NCBI GenBank assembly: GCA_041389525.1
Contig: JAWKRR010000043.1
Location: 1-64,000, forward strand
Direction: 5' to 3'
DNA: 64,000 nucleotides
DNA from: JACKFB01 sp041389525
GTDB lineage: Bacteria > Myxococcota_A > UBA9042 > PHBI01 > JACKFB01
Positions within the stretch are counted from its first letter, which is position 1. Each line of letters starts with the position of its first letter. Shown one piece after another: positions 46,191 through 56,934 of the stretch. Position numbers and translations under genes: made by a program. The notes below the pieces were generated by a model that made no database searches, was not told where the DNA came from, and saw nothing but the letters and a program-made list of their open reading frames with translations.

Positions 46191-46790
46191 ATGTTTCAGG
46201 CATCCCGCACCCTGCTCACGCTGCTGGCCATCGTCGCCCTCACCGCCGTCGCCGCCTGCAACAGCGGATCAGGCTTCGTCAGCGGGCCGCGCCTCGAGCT
46301 CGCGTCCTGTGATTCCCTTGAAGAACCCCGCGTGTTCGAGCCCTTCGAGCTGCCGCTGACCTTCCTGGGGCTTCAACGTCAGCAAGATCGTGTGGTCTTG
46401 CGGTTCTCACCGCGCCACCGCTTGGCCTCGGCCGCCGATCAACTGGTGGTGACGCTGCCCCATGTCGAGGAGGTCCGCGCGGCCATCCGCGAGGACGGCG
46501 AGGCCGTGCTGCCGTTGGGCACAGACGGCGGCGCGGTGCTGGGGCTCAGCCTGCACGCGACCTGCGACCAGTTCATCGAGGCGCTGACCGCGACCGAGGG
46601 CGAGGTGCGCTTCACCAAGCTCGGGACCGACAAGGGCAACGCGGTGCGTGGCTCGATGAGCTTCAACCTCGTCGACATGCGCGCGGGTCGCCTCGCGGGG
46701 ACCGACTTCATCGGCGACTTCGATTTCGAGGTCATCGTGGGCATCCCGGCCCAGCTTTTCAGCGATCCGGCCGCCCTCAAAGGCGACTGA
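46191..46790 (+). CDS. lipoprotein, unknown function
   Basis: This 199-residue lipoprotein has lipobox VAAC (Cys ~23). The mature domain looks beta-rich, with two further Cys (ASCDSLEE and HATCDQFIE) that may pair. A LVDMRAGRLAGTDFIGDFDFEVIVG end resembles lipoproteins that restate a feature list of a secreted protein. No family is recognised. There is no Shine-Dalgarno; TACCAT lies 7 bases before the ATG. Confidence 0.7.
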   Translation: MFQASRTLLTLLAIVALTAVAACNSGSGFVSGPRLELASCDSLEEPRVFEPFELPLTFLGLQRQQDRVVLRFSPRHRLASAADQLVVTLPHVEEVRAAIREDGEAVLPLGTDGGAVLGLSLHATCDQFIEALTATEGEVRFTKLGTDKGNAVRGSMSFNLVDMRAGRLAGTDFIGDFDFEVIVGIPAQLFSDPAALKGD

Positions 46791-46874
46791 ACGGACGCCC
46801 TGCGCGCTGCGCTTCGGGCGGGTGCGTCGGGCCTTGGGGGGCGCTGGCCTCGCAGTGCTGCGAGATCATGCGAT

Positions 46875-46891
46875 TCTGCACGCCTCCTGCT
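46875..46891 (+). promoter_or_regulatory. weak sigma-54-like promoter
   Basis: TCTGCACGCCTCCTGCT, with the bases after it, is strikingly close to the sigma-54-like site at 13196 (GCACGYCTCCTGCTTT is shared). However, the -24 GG is TG here. It lies 61 bases before the IgGFc-like lipoprotein start. Confidence 0.3.
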
Positions 46892-46951
46892 TTGCTTCGC
46901 CGGAGCGGAGGCGCTAGATTCTCCCCCGGCTCCTGATCCGGTGGTGCGTCT

Positions 46952-48952
46952 GTGCTGCGTAGCGTGCTCGTCCTATTGCTATCTGTCGCCCTCGCACCGG
47001 CGCTCGGCGCGTGTTCGGCGTCTTCGACCGGGGGCTCCGGCGACGTGACCGGCGTGTCCGACGGCGGAGGCGATCTCGGGCTGCCCGATGGCGCCGCAGC
47101 CGACGTCCCCGGTGGGACCGACACCGGCGCGACCCCCGATGGCGCGACCGGCGGCCCGGACACGATCCCGCCCGGCCTGCTCTGCAACCCCGGCGCCCGC
47201 GAGTGCGCTGGCCCCTTCGCGTTGTCGATCTGCGACGGCGCGGGTTCATCGTGGGTCGAGACCCTGTGCCCCAGCCAGCAAGGCTGCGCCGATGGGCAGT
47301 GCATCCCCCGCGTCTGCTCGCCCGGCGCCTCCTCGGGCGTGTGCATCGACAGCAACAGCTACGAGGGCTGCAACGCCTCCGGCACCGCCCAGCAGGTGAC
47401 CCAGTGCGGCGCCGGGGCCTACTGCCTCGCCGGCACCTGCATCTCGCAGTTGTGCAACCCCGGCTCCAAGATCTGCAAGAGCTTCAACCAGCTCAAGGTG
47501 TGCAGCGACGACGGCGACGCCTGGGTCGATGGCCCCGTCTGCCCCGACGGCGGCGCGTGTTTCGAGGGCGCCTGCCTCAGCCCCTGCGAGGTGAACATCA
47601 AGGACGGCTCGTATCTGGGCTGCGACTACTGGGCGCTGGACCTCGACAACATCGAGGAGGCCGAGTTCCAGACCGTCGGCATCGTGGTCTCGGTCCCGGC
47701 GAACAACGCGCCGACCAACGTCACCATCACCAACAACGCGACCGGTCTGAAGCTCACCGACGCCGAGATGGGCGTGACGAACAACTTCGTGGCGGCTGGC
47801 GCGGTGAAGGTCTTCAAGCTGCCGCTGGGCTTTGACGTCAACGGGACGCAGCTCACCAAGCGCACGTTCCGGATCGCGACGACCTCGCCGGTGGCGGTGC
47901 ACCAGTTCAATCCGCTCAACGGCGCCGGCGTCTTCACCAACGACGCGTCCCTGCTGCTGCCGTCGAAGGTCACCGGGCAGGAGTACTACGTCATGTCCTG
48001 GCCGCACCGAAACGGCGGCGGGGCCGTGCTGCGCGGCTTCGCTACGGTCGTGGCGACCCAGGAAGGGCAGACGGTCGTGACGGTGCGGCCCGCGGCGCCG
48101 GTCGTCGCAGGCGGCGGCATCGGCGCCCTCGAAGTAGGCAGTCAGTACCTCTTCGTTTTGGAGCAGGGGCAAGCGCTCAACCTCGAGTCCGATGGCGAAG
48201 AGGGCGTCGATCTGACGGGCACCTACATCAAGGCCGACAAGAAGATCAGCGTGATCGGCGGCCACGAGTGCGCCAACGTCCCGCTGGGCGTCAACGCCTG
48301 CGACCACCTGGAGTCGCAGCTCTTCCCTGTCGAGACCTGGGCCAACGACTACGTGGCCGACAACTTCGAGCCCCGCAGCGTCTCCCAGGTCGACATCTGG
48401 CGGGTCATGGCGGGCGGCAACGAGGTCACCGTCCAGACCATCCCGCCGGTCAAAGGCTACGAGAAGTTCAAGCTACAGCGCGGCGGCTGGATTCAGTTCG
48501 CCACGTCCGAGTCCTTCGTCGTGAAGGCGGACGGGCCGGTGATGGTCGGTCACTTCCTGACCGGCTCGAGCTACCCCGGCGCCGAGGTGGTCTGCCTCAA
48601 CACCGGCGTGGGCTCGGACACGGCCATCGGCGACCCGGCCTTCACGCTGGCCATCCCGACCAAGCGCTACCTCCGCGAGTACGCCGTGCTGACGCCCACC
48701 GGCTACATGGAGGACTACCTCAACATCATCGCGCCCCCGAGCGCGAAGATCACCATCGACGGGCAGCCGCTCACCGCGCCCTTGGTGCCGATTCCGGGAA
48801 CCAGCTTCGCCGTGGCGCGAACGGTGGTGCAGCCGGGAGTACACTCGGTCAAGGGCGACCAGGTCTTCGGCCTCACGGCCTACGGGTACGATTGCGACGT
48901 AAGCTATGCCTATCCGGGCGGATTGAAGCTCCAGGCGCTGACGGGGAATTGA
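46952..48952 (+). CDS. IgGFc-binding-like lipoprotein
   Basis: A GTG start gives a signal peptide with lipobox LGAC (Cys ~19). An Asp/Gly/Thr-rich linker (~20-70) and Cys-rich units (~75-215: CNPGARECAGP, CSPGASSGVC, CNPGSKICKSF) follow. A ~430-residue domain matches the IgGFc-binding protein N-terminal region: VTITNNATG, FRIATTSPVAVHQFNPLN, DASLLLPSKVTGQEYYVMSW, GHECANVPLG..ACDHLESQLFPVETWANDYV. Such domains are common in large secreted adhesins. The stop overlaps the ATG of the next lipoprotein by one base, so they are co-expressed. Upstream in-frame alternatives are poor. Confidence 0.85.
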   Translation: MLRSVLVLLLSVALAPALGACSASSTGGSGDVTGVSDGGGDLGLPDGAAADVPGGTDTGATPDGATGGPDTIPPGLLCNPGARECAGPFALSICDGAGSSWVETLCPSQQGCADGQCIPRVCSPGASSGVCIDSNSYEGCNASGTAQQVTQCGAGAYCLAGTCISQLCNPGSKICKSFNQLKVCSDDGDAWVDGPVCPDGGACFEGACLSPCEVNIKDGSYLGCDYWALDLDNIEEAEFQTVGIVVSVPANNAPTNVTITNNATGLKLTDAEMGVTNNFVAAGAVKVFKLPLGFDVNGTQLTKRTFRIATTSPVAVHQFNPLNGAGVFTNDASLLLPSKVTGQEYYVMSWPHRNGGGAVLRGFATVVATQEGQTVVTVRPAAPVVAGGGIGALEVGSQYLFVLEQGQALNLESDGEEGVDLTGTYIKADKKISVIGGHECANVPLGVNACDHLESQLFPVETWANDYVADNFEPRSVSQVDIWRVMAGGNEVTVQTIPPVKGYEKFKLQRGGWIQFATSESFVVKADGPVMVGHFLTGSSYPGAEVVCLNTGVGSDTAIGDPAFTLAIPTKRYLREYAVLTPTGYMEDYLNIIAPPSAKITIDGQPLTAPLVPIPGTSFAVARTVVQPGVHSVKGDQVFGLTAYGYDCDVSYAYPGGLKLQALTGN

Positions 48953-50820
48953 TGTTGCACAGCTTAGCTCCAGCAGGGCCTGCGCCCTTCGCCCGCGCTG
49001 CCATCGCGCTTCGCGTTGCTCTCACCGCCCTGGCCGTGGCGCTCCTCGTCGTCGGTGGCTGCGCGAGCGACACGGGCCAGCCCGCCTCGGGTGACACGGG
49101 CAAGCGCGACGGCGAGATCTCGACCTGCCAGCCCAGCTGCTTTTTCAAGACCTGCGGCGACGACGGGTGCGGCGGAAGCTGCGGCGTGTGCGGTGCTGGC
49201 AGCAGCTGCGAGTCGTTTCGCTGCGTCACGTCTGACGGCAGCGTGACCGACCCGGTGGACGGCGGGACTCCCGACGCCAGCGGTTCATCCGACGGCGTCG
49301 GCGGTTCGGACTCCGCCGTGGGGACGCCCGACGGCCCCGGCCCCACCAGCCCGCAGGATGGCGACGGCGACGGCGTGCTCAACAACGTCGACAACTGCCC
49401 CGAGATCTTCAACCCGAATCAGGCCGACGCCGACGGCGATTTCTTGGGCGACGCCTGTGACCCCGACATCGACGGCGACGGGTCCATCAACGAGACCGAC
49501 TGCGACCCGTACTCACCGGAGGTCCGCCCGGGCGTCCTTGAGCGCTGCGGCAACGGCATCGACGACAACTGCGACGGAGACACGGACGGGCCTGGCGCGG
49601 TGGGCTGCGTGGACTACTTCCTCGACGGCGACAAGGACGGCTCCGGCCTGCCCGGCAGCAAGGTCTGCCTCTGCCAGAAGACCGCTGAGTACACGGTGCT
49701 GGTCGGCGGCGACTGCGACGACACCAACCCGGCCCTGGGCGCCATCGCGAAGGAGCTGTGCGACGGCATCGACAACAACTGCAATCTCTTGGTCGACGAG
49801 GGCTGCGACGACGACGGCGACGGCTACTGCGACGCCGCGATGACCGTCGTGGGCTCGCCGGCGGTGTGCCCGCTCGGCCCTGGGGACTGTCTGGACTACT
49901 CGCCGACCGTCCACCCGGGCGCTGTTGAGATCGACGCTAACGGCATCGACGACGACTGCGACGGCGTCAAGGGCGGCGAGGTCCAGAGCGGCCCGCCGGG
50001 TACCAAGAACTGCCCGGCGGTGTGCCTCGGGAACACGGTCGACGCGGCGCTGTGCGCCATGGACCTCTGCTATCCCGACCTCGTCAGCTCGGCGAAGTGG
50101 CAGTCGCCGACCAATAGCAACCTCGCGAACGCGTGGCAGGCCATCGCCCACTACGGCAACACCAACAACGACCTCAAGCCCTACGCCGGCCCCTCGTACC
50201 TGCTGATGGGGACGGGCAAGTGGACCGACAAGCTGCACGAGGGGCAGCCCGGCTTGGGCGGTGGCGGCGCGACGGACGTCTACGCCAAGGACAGCTTCAC
50301 GATCTACGACGCCGCCGAGTTCTCCGTGGACCTCGTCGCCCCCGCGGGCGCCACCGGCTTCTCCCTCGACTACATCTTCATGTCGGCCGAGTACGAGGAG
50401 TGGATCGGGTCGCAGTTCAACGACCGCTTCTACATCGTCTTGACCGGCTCGAAGACCACCGGCGGCAAGAAGACGGTCATCAACAGCACCGACTGTTCAA
50501 GCCCGAACTCGTACTCCGACGGCACCGACCCGGCGACGGGCAAGAAGTTCTGCTACATCGCCATCAACACGGCGTTTTCCGAGAGCTGCTGGAACGTGAA
50601 GACCAACATCTCCGGCACGGGACACCAGTGTGGGCTCACCGGAGGCAGCTCGACCGGGTGGTTGACCACGACGTGGCCCATCCAGGCGGGCGAGACGATG
50701 AACCTGACCTTCCACATCCACGACACCTCGGACGACGACTACGACTCCACGGTGTTGCTGGACAACTTCCAGTGGATCGGTGGCGGTCCGGTGTCGGGCG
50801 GGACGGCCTCGCACAACTGA
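48952..50820 (+). CDS. MopE/TSP3-repeat lipoprotein with choice-of-anchor L domain
   Basis: A signal peptide (the first ~20 residues are polar) with lipobox VGGC (Cys ~42) is followed by a Cys knot (CQPSCFFKTCGDDGCGGSCG) and a Gly/Asp linker. Thrombospondin type 3 and MopE-type calcium loops come next: DGDGDGVLNNVDNCPEIFNPNQADADGD, CGNGIDDNCDGDTDG, CDGIDNNCNLLVDEGC. From about residue 360 it has the choice-of-anchor L pattern (FSLDYIFMSAEYEEWIGSQFNDRFYI...). It is likely a Ca2+-stabilised surface protein. Its ATG overlaps the upstream stop (TGATG). An in-frame run upstream to 48268 lies wholly inside the previous gene. Confidence 0.87.
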   Translation: MLHSLAPAGPAPFARAAIALRVALTALAVALLVVGGCASDTGQPASGDTGKRDGEISTCQPSCFFKTCGDDGCGGSCGVCGAGSSCESFRCVTSDGSVTDPVDGGTPDASGSSDGVGGSDSAVGTPDGPGPTSPQDGDGDGVLNNVDNCPEIFNPNQADADGDFLGDACDPDIDGDGSINETDCDPYSPEVRPGVLERCGNGIDDNCDGDTDGPGAVGCVDYFLDGDKDGSGLPGSKVCLCQKTAEYTVLVGGDCDDTNPALGAIAKELCDGIDNNCNLLVDEGCDDDGDGYCDAAMTVVGSPAVCPLGPGDCLDYSPTVHPGAVEIDANGIDDDCDGVKGGEVQSGPPGTKNCPAVCLGNTVDAALCAMDLCYPDLVSSAKWQSPTNSNLANAWQAIAHYGNTNNDLKPYAGPSYLLMGTGKWTDKLHEGQPGLGGGGATDVYAKDSFTIYDAAEFSVDLVAPAGATGFSLDYIFMSAEYEEWIGSQFNDRFYIVLTGSKTTGGKKTVINSTDCSSPNSYSDGTDPATGKKFCYIAINTAFSESCWNVKTNISGTGHQCGLTGGSSTGWLTTTWPIQAGETMNLTFHIHDTSDDDYDSTVLLDNFQWIGGGPVSGGTASHN

Positions 50821-50841
50821 TCGGCGCGGGCCCGTCGGCGA

Positions 50842-50876
50842 CGTCTTTTCGCTAGGCAGCGGCTGGCGAAAAGACG
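50842..50876. terminator. bidirectional hairpin terminator
   Basis: CGTCTTTTCGC / GCGAAAAGACG is a perfect 11-bp stem with a 13-base loop. It fills the 57-base gap between two convergent genes. The T-run and A-run within the stem suit termination from both sides. Confidence 0.65.
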
Positions 50877-50877
50877 G

Positions 50878-52206
50878 CTACGCCCCGATGCAGTAGAAGT
50901 GGCCGCCCGCGGTCCCGATGTAGATGCGACCGTCGACGATGCACGGGGTGCTGTGGGTGCGCGCGTCCAGCTCCAGCGCCCACACGCGCTCGCCAGTCGC
51001 CGCGTCCAGGCAGTGGAGGCGGCCGTCGCTGGCGCCGACGACGATGCGGTCATCGACCGCGCAGGGGCTGGACCAGGTGCGGACGCCCAGCTCGTGGGTC
51101 CAGTGGACTCGCCCGGTGCCGGCGTCCAGCGCGTGGATCGTCCCGCCGGCGCTGGCTGCGTAGACGCGCTCATCGGCGACGGCGGGCGTGGCCCAGAAGC
51201 CGCCCGCGACGTGAAAGCGCCAGATCGCGTCGCCCGTGATGCGGTCGAAGCAGTGGACGTAGGGGGCCTTATCCTGGCTCGCCGCGAAGACGCGATCTTG
51301 CCAGACCACCGGCGAGGCGTCGGTGTCGTCGCCGGTGAAGGCCCGCCAGCGCCGGGTCCCGTACTCCGCCTCGATGCAGTGCAGCCACCCGTCGTAGGTG
51401 CCGGTGTACAGCTCGCCGTCGGCGACCGCGGGCGAGGTCTCGCTGCCGTAGGACCCCGTGTGCTCGCCGCCGTCGAGCCCGCCGACGAAGGTGCGCCAGC
51501 GCAGGCGCCCCGTGTCGGGGTGCAGGCAGCGGACGTGGCCATTCTCGCCGGCGATGTAAAGCCAGCCCCCCTCGACGCACGCTGACGAGTCCAGATCGCG
51601 CCCGGTGTCCAGACGCCACAGCACACGCCCCGTCGCGAGATCGACGCAGCGCAACCAGTCGTCGACGTTCCCGATGTACAGGCGGTTGTCGTAGAGGCAG
51701 ACGCTGGCCTTGAACATCGCGGTCGCGTCGAAGCGCCAGCGCTCGGCTCCGCTCTGGGCGTCCAGCGCGTAGAGGCCGCCGCCCTGACTGCCGACGAAGA
51801 CCACGCCGCCCAAGACCGAGGCCTGCCCCGTCCACCCGGTGCCGCGCCAGGTGTGCGGCTTGCCGTAGTAGGACTTCGGCATGTCGGCCATGCGCACCTT
51901 CCACAGCACCCGCGGCGCGTCCGGGATCGGCCCCGTGCCGTAGAAGGTGTGCGACGGGTTACCCCGAAACATCACGACGGTGTCCTCGGCGCCCGATCGG
52001 TCCCCGTAGGGCCACGGGGGCAGCGACAGCGGGCTTGAGGGCGCGCTCGCGGGGCTGTCCCGCGAGCCCGAGCCGACCACCGGGGTGTCGCTGCCGCGGG
52101 CCTCAGCGCGCCTCGACAGCCCGAGACCGACCGCACCGACCGCGGCGGCGCCGAGGAAACGGCGTCGGGTCAACCGCGGGCCAGGGGGTGGGGGAGGGCG
52201 CTCCAT
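50878..52206 (-). CDS. Tat-exported PQQ-like beta-propeller protein
   Basis: The N-terminus has a twin-arginine signal (RRRFLGAAAVGAVGLG), so the protein folds in the cytoplasm before export. The mature part (~380 residues) is a PQQ-type propeller like BamB or quinoprotein dehydrogenases, with blades such as GGVVFVGSQGGGLYALDAQSGAERWRF, NRLYIGNVDDWLRCVDLATGRVLWRL and DERVYAASAGGTIHALDAGTG. No PQQ-binding Cys pair or Ca-binding site is evident, so it may be a structural propeller. The start could be 52206 or 52245; neither has a Shine-Dalgarno. It is divergent from the acyl-CoA synthetase. Confidence 0.82.
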   Translation of the reverse strand: MERPPPPPGPRLTRRRFLGAAAVGAVGLGLSRRAEARGSDTPVVGSGSRDSPASAPSSPLSLPPWPYGDRSGAEDTVVMFRGNPSHTFYGTGPIPDAPRVLWKVRMADMPKSYYGKPHTWRGTGWTGQASVLGGVVFVGSQGGGLYALDAQSGAERWRFDATAMFKASVCLYDNRLYIGNVDDWLRCVDLATGRVLWRLDTGRDLDSSACVEGGWLYIAGENGHVRCLHPDTGRLRWRTFVGGLDGGEHTGSYGSETSPAVADGELYTGTYDGWLHCIEAEYGTRRWRAFTGDDTDASPVVWQDRVFAASQDKAPYVHCFDRITGDAIWRFHVAGGFWATPAVADERVYAASAGGTIHALDAGTGRVHWTHELGVRTWSSPCAVDDRIVVGASDGRLHCLDAATGERVWALELDARTHSTPCIVDGRIYIGTAGGHFYCIGA

Positions 52207-52379
52207 CGTCGGGTATCCATCGCATGGGCTCGGTCCCCTTTCCATTTTCCGCGGAGGTGGGCTAAACCGGGGTGACCGCACAGACATCGGGCCGCGTCGA
52301 CACCGTCTCGACCGTCGTGCCCCCGCTTGACCCCCCGTTTAGCCCCCGTCCGCCCCGTCTAGAACGAACCGGAGGAAGC

Positions 52380-54146
52380 ATGGCGCTCACCGTAATGGAG
52401 GTGCTTGACCGCACCGCGACCAAGTTTGGCGATCGCCCCGCGATGGCCGTAAAGCGCAACGGCCAGTGGGTCAAGACCACGTGGAAGCAGCACCGCGAGA
52501 CCTGCCGCCGCGCCGCGCGTGCCTTTATCCACCTCGGGGTCGCGCCGAAGACCGGTGTCTCGATCATCGGCTACAACTGCCCGGAGTGGTTCGCCGCCGA
52601 CGTCGGCGCGATCTTGGCCGGTGGGTTCCCGGCCGGCATCTACACGACAAACTCGGCTGAGCAGTGCCAGTACATCGCCGAGCACTCCGACTCCGCCGTG
52701 GCGGTCGTCGAGGACGCCGAGCAGCTCGCGAAGTTCCAGAGCATCCGGGCGCAGCTTCCGAAGTTGAAGGCCATCGTCATGATGTTCGGCGACGACCCGG
52801 CGGCCGACGTCTACTCCTGGAAGGACTTCCTCGCGCTGGCCGACCAGGTCCCCGAGTCGACGCTGGAGGAGCGCATCGCCGCGCAGGGCGCCGACGACGT
52901 CTGCACGCTCATCTACACCTCGGGGACCACCGGGCCGCCGAAGGCCGTGATGATCTCCCACGACAACATCACCTTCGTGGCGCAGGCGGTGTCCGATCTG
53001 GTCAACGGCGGCCCCGACGACGTGATGCTGAGCTACCTGCCGCTGTCCCACATCGCTGAGCAGGCCATCACGCTGCACGGCCCGATGTGGATGGGCGCCT
53101 GCACCTGGTTCGCCGAGAGCATCGAGGTCCTCGGCGACAACCTCCGCGAGGTGCGGCCCACGATCTTCCTGGGCGTCCCGCGCGTGTGGGAGAAGATCCA
53201 GGCGAAGATGGTGGCCGCCGGCGCGCAGAACCCGCCGCTGAAGAAGAAGATCGCGGCCTGGGCACGCAAGACCGGGCTCGCCGCGCGCTACGGCGAGCAG
53301 AACGGCAAGCCCTTCCCCTTCACCCACGCCATCGCGAACAAGCTCGTCTACTCGAAGGTCAGCGAGAAGCTGGGCCTGGACCGCTGCCGCCTGCAGGTGA
53401 CGTCGGCCGCGCCGATCTCCAAGGACACGCTCGAGTTCTTCCTTAGCCTGAACATCCCGCTCTACGAGGTGTACGGGATGAGCGAGTGCACGGGGCCGGC
53501 GACCATCTCGCTGCCCGGCCGCTACAAGACGGCCAAGGCCGGCTTCTGCCTGCCCGGCGTCGAGCTGAAGATCGCCGAGGACGGCGAGGTCTGCATGCGC
53601 GGCCGCCACGTCTTCAAGGGCTACTACAAGAACCCCGAGGCGACGGCGGAGGCGCTGGACGCCGAGGGCTGGCTGCACTCGGGCGACATCGGCGTCATCG
53701 ACCCCGACGGGTTCTTGCGCATCACCGACCGTAAGAAGGACCTGATCATCACGGCGGGCGGCGAGAACGTCGCGCCGCAGCTCATCGAGGGTCAGCTCAA
53801 GGCCATCCCGGTGGTCGCGCAGGCCGTGGTCATCGGCGACCGTCGGAAGTTCCTGACCGCGCTCCTGGTGCTCGATCCCGAGCGCATCGCCGTGGACGCC
53901 GAGGCCATCGGCAGCCCGGCGCGCGATGCGGCGTCGGCGTCGACCTGTCCGCTCTTCGAGCAGTATCTCCAGAAGGAGATCGACAAGGTCAATGAGGGGC
54001 TAGCGCGCGTTCAGACCATCAAGAAGTTCAAGATCCTGCCCGTGGATTTCACCATCGAGGGCGGCGAGATGACGCCGACGATGAAGATGAAGCGCAAGGT
54101 CGTGAACGAGAAGTACTCAGACGCCATCGAGTCGATGTACGCCTGA
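52380..54146 (+). CDS. long-chain acyl-CoA synthetase (AMP-forming)
   Basis: This 588-residue ANL-family ligase activates fatty acids with ATP and CoA. It has the P-loop-like YTSGTTGPPKAVM, the A5 motif YGMSECTGPATIS, A7 GWLHSGDIG, A8 RITDRKKDLIITAGGENVAP, and a C-terminal K near MKMKRKVV. The longer C-terminal domain and the GYNCPEW start resemble the bubblegum (ACSBG)/FadD15 subgroup for long chains. The ATG at 52380 has CGGAGG 5 bases upstream. In-frame sequence before it is non-coding. Confidence 0.92.
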   Translation: MALTVMEVLDRTATKFGDRPAMAVKRNGQWVKTTWKQHRETCRRAARAFIHLGVAPKTGVSIIGYNCPEWFAADVGAILAGGFPAGIYTTNSAEQCQYIAEHSDSAVAVVEDAEQLAKFQSIRAQLPKLKAIVMMFGDDPAADVYSWKDFLALADQVPESTLEERIAAQGADDVCTLIYTSGTTGPPKAVMISHDNITFVAQAVSDLVNGGPDDVMLSYLPLSHIAEQAITLHGPMWMGACTWFAESIEVLGDNLREVRPTIFLGVPRVWEKIQAKMVAAGAQNPPLKKKIAAWARKTGLAARYGEQNGKPFPFTHAIANKLVYSKVSEKLGLDRCRLQVTSAAPISKDTLEFFLSLNIPLYEVYGMSECTGPATISLPGRYKTAKAGFCLPGVELKIAEDGEVCMRGRHVFKGYYKNPEATAEALDAEGWLHSGDIGVIDPDGFLRITDRKKDLIITAGGENVAPQLIEGQLKAIPVVAQAVVIGDRRKFLTALLVLDPERIAVDAEAIGSPARDAASASTCPLFEQYLQKEIDKVNEGLARVQTIKKFKILPVDFTIEGGEMTPTMKMKRKVVNEKYSDAIESMYA

Positions 54147-54153
54147 GCCGCCG

Positions 54154-54203
54154 CTGAGGGCGGGCGGGCCTACCTCGGTGGGCCCGTCCGTCGCGACCCT
54201 CAG
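54154..54203. terminator. large hairpin between convergent genes
   Basis: CTGAGGG (54154-54160) pairs with CCCTCAG (54197-54203). Inside it, CGGGCGGGCC pairs with GGCCCGTCCG (54181-54190) with one G-T pair. It begins 7 bases after the acyl-CoA synthetase stop. The rest of the gap to 54359 shows nothing else. Confidence 0.6.
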
Positions 54204-54358
54204 AGGGTGTCGAGGTGTTCGGGCCGAGCGTCGCGTCAGGGACGTCGTTTCAGGGGCTTACGCGCGGAGGGCGCTTGCCGCGCGCAAGAGATCGACGCGC
54301 GTAAGCTCGTGAAAAGACAGGAGCCAGCGAGGCGACGGGAGAAGGCTTCAACGCCCTC

Positions 54359-55060
54359 TCAGAGCCTCCCGGCGACCTCGCGGGCGCGCTCGACCAGGAA
54401 GGCGTCGGGGTCCAGCAGGCGCTCGCCTAGCCAGATGGTCATGGGCTCGCGGGCTGCCTTGCGGTCGCCGGCGCGAAGCAGCGCCTCGGCCAACCCGCCC
54501 AGGGCGTCACGGTCACCGGCCTTCGCCGCCAGGGCTGCCTCAAACGCGTCGCGAGCGGCGGCCGGCTGGCCCATCGCCAGGGCCGCTTCGCCGCGCCACA
54601 GGTGCGCCTCGTAGCCGTCGACGCCGCTGAGGATCGCCATCGCCTCGGCGGCCCCGGCGTCGCGGAGCACGGCCCGCGCGCGGGCGACCGGGTCGGCGAC
54701 GGGGGGGGCGCTCAGGTTCAGCTTGCCTGCTCGCGCCATGGACATCTGGACCAGGGCGGCGTGCCGGTAGAGCAGCTCGCGGGCGGGCGCCAGCGCCAGG
54801 GCCTCGCGAAAGGCGCTCAGGGCGCGTGGCCCGTCGCGCATCACGGCTCGTGTGGCGGCCAGGGCGTACCAGAGCGTGACGTCGCGGGGGTGCGTCGTCA
54901 GCTCCTCGGCGTAGGCGGCGGCGGCCTCGCCGAAGCGCTGGGCGAGGTAGGCGGCGTCGCCGCTGCGGGCTGATTCGGGCGCTGGCGGGTCCGCCTGGGC
55001 AGCCGCGGGCAGGGCGGCCAGCAGCGCGAGGGCGAACAGGGCAGGGCGAGGCGCGTTCAT
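54359..55060 (-). CDS. secreted TPR protein
   Basis: A signal peptide (about residues 1-23, ...AAAQADPP) is followed by about five TPR units: GDAAYLAQRFGEAAAAYAEEL, ALSAFREALALAP, LWRGEAALAMGQPAAARDAFEAALAAK, ALGGLAEALLRAGDRKAAREPM. It is probably a periplasmic protein-interaction scaffold. The ATG at 55060 is chosen as the first Met of the signal peptide. The in-frame run upstream is the shadow of the divergent trpB gene. Confidence 0.78.
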   Translation of the reverse strand: MNAPRPALFALALLAALPAAAQADPPAPESARSGDAAYLAQRFGEAAAAYAEELTTHPRDVTLWYALAATRAVMRDGPRALSAFREALALAPARELLYRHAALVQMSMARAGKLNLSAPPVADPVARARAVLRDAGAAEAMAILSGVDGYEAHLWRGEAALAMGQPAAARDAFEAALAAKAGDRDALGGLAEALLRAGDRKAAREPMTIWLGERLLDPDAFLVERAREVAGRL

Positions 55061-55249
55061 GGGCCGAGCTTCGCATGGAGCGCTGGCTCCGGCCAGATCG
55101 CCGCCATCGCGGTAGCCTCCGCGCGCGCCGAACGCCCGTCCCGCCGTGGTCCCGAACCCGCGGACGACGTCTCGTGGTTGCCGCGCCTCAGTGGCGGCGC
55201 CTATGATGCGCCGTCGCCCAGTAGCGGGCGGTGATACCAGGAGCCATCC

Positions 55250-56448
<1,199 letters not shown>

Positions 56449-56452
<4 letters not shown>

Positions 56453-56934
56453 GCGAGGGCGCGCCGGCCGAGCCAGGCGAGGGGCCGAGCGACTGGCAGC
56501 TCGCCGGCGGCGAGGCGGTCATGCGCCCGCTCATGGAGGATTTCGTCCGCCGCATCTTCGCCGACGCCATGATCGGCTTCATGTTCGACGGGCGCTCGCA
56601 GAAGCGCATCGCCGAGATGGAGCTGCGCTTGGCCTCCGTGCAGCTTGGCGGCCCGATGGAGTACACGGGCCGTGACCTCCGCGAGGTGCACCGGCGGCTG
56701 CCGATCATGGGCGGGCAGTTCCTCCGGCGCCGTCAGATCCTCATCAACACCCTGCGGGATCACGGCGTGGACCCGGGGGTGACCGCCCGCTGGCTCGTGC
56801 ACATCGACGCCCTGCGCGACCACATCATGGGGTCGGGTGCGGTCGAGCACTGCAACCACACCGAGCAGCGCGAGCGGATGGCGGGGCGTCTGCCCGGCGA
56901 TCCCGAGGCGCCCACCGCGGTCGCCAAGGGATGA
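56449..56934 (+). CDS. truncated-hemoglobin-like protein
   Basis: This 161-residue all-helical protein matches the truncated globin pattern. An N-terminal helix leads to FVRRIFADAMIGFMFDG. The E helix reads RIAEMELRLASVQLGGPMEYTGRDL, with proximal His at 81 in REVHRRLPI. The later helices hold the haem (FLRRRQILINTLRDHGVDP). It may bind O2, NO or sense redox state. A short N-terminal acidic tail and a His/Cys cluster (HCNHTEQ) near the C-terminus are extra to the fold. It is coupled to trpB upstream and the glucodextranase-like gene downstream (4-base overlaps). Confidence 0.75.

Noticed and set aside
48268..48951. Upstream in-frame extension of the MopE/anchor-L lipoprotein
   Set aside because: It lies wholly inside the IgGFc-like gene and is Arg/Pro-rich. 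The signal peptide begins at 48952.
54207..54614. Plus-strand open frame after the acyl-CoA synthetase
   Set aside because: It is Arg/Ser/Ala-rich, lacks a Shine-Dalgarno and overlaps the TPR gene antisense. It is best read as a shadow.
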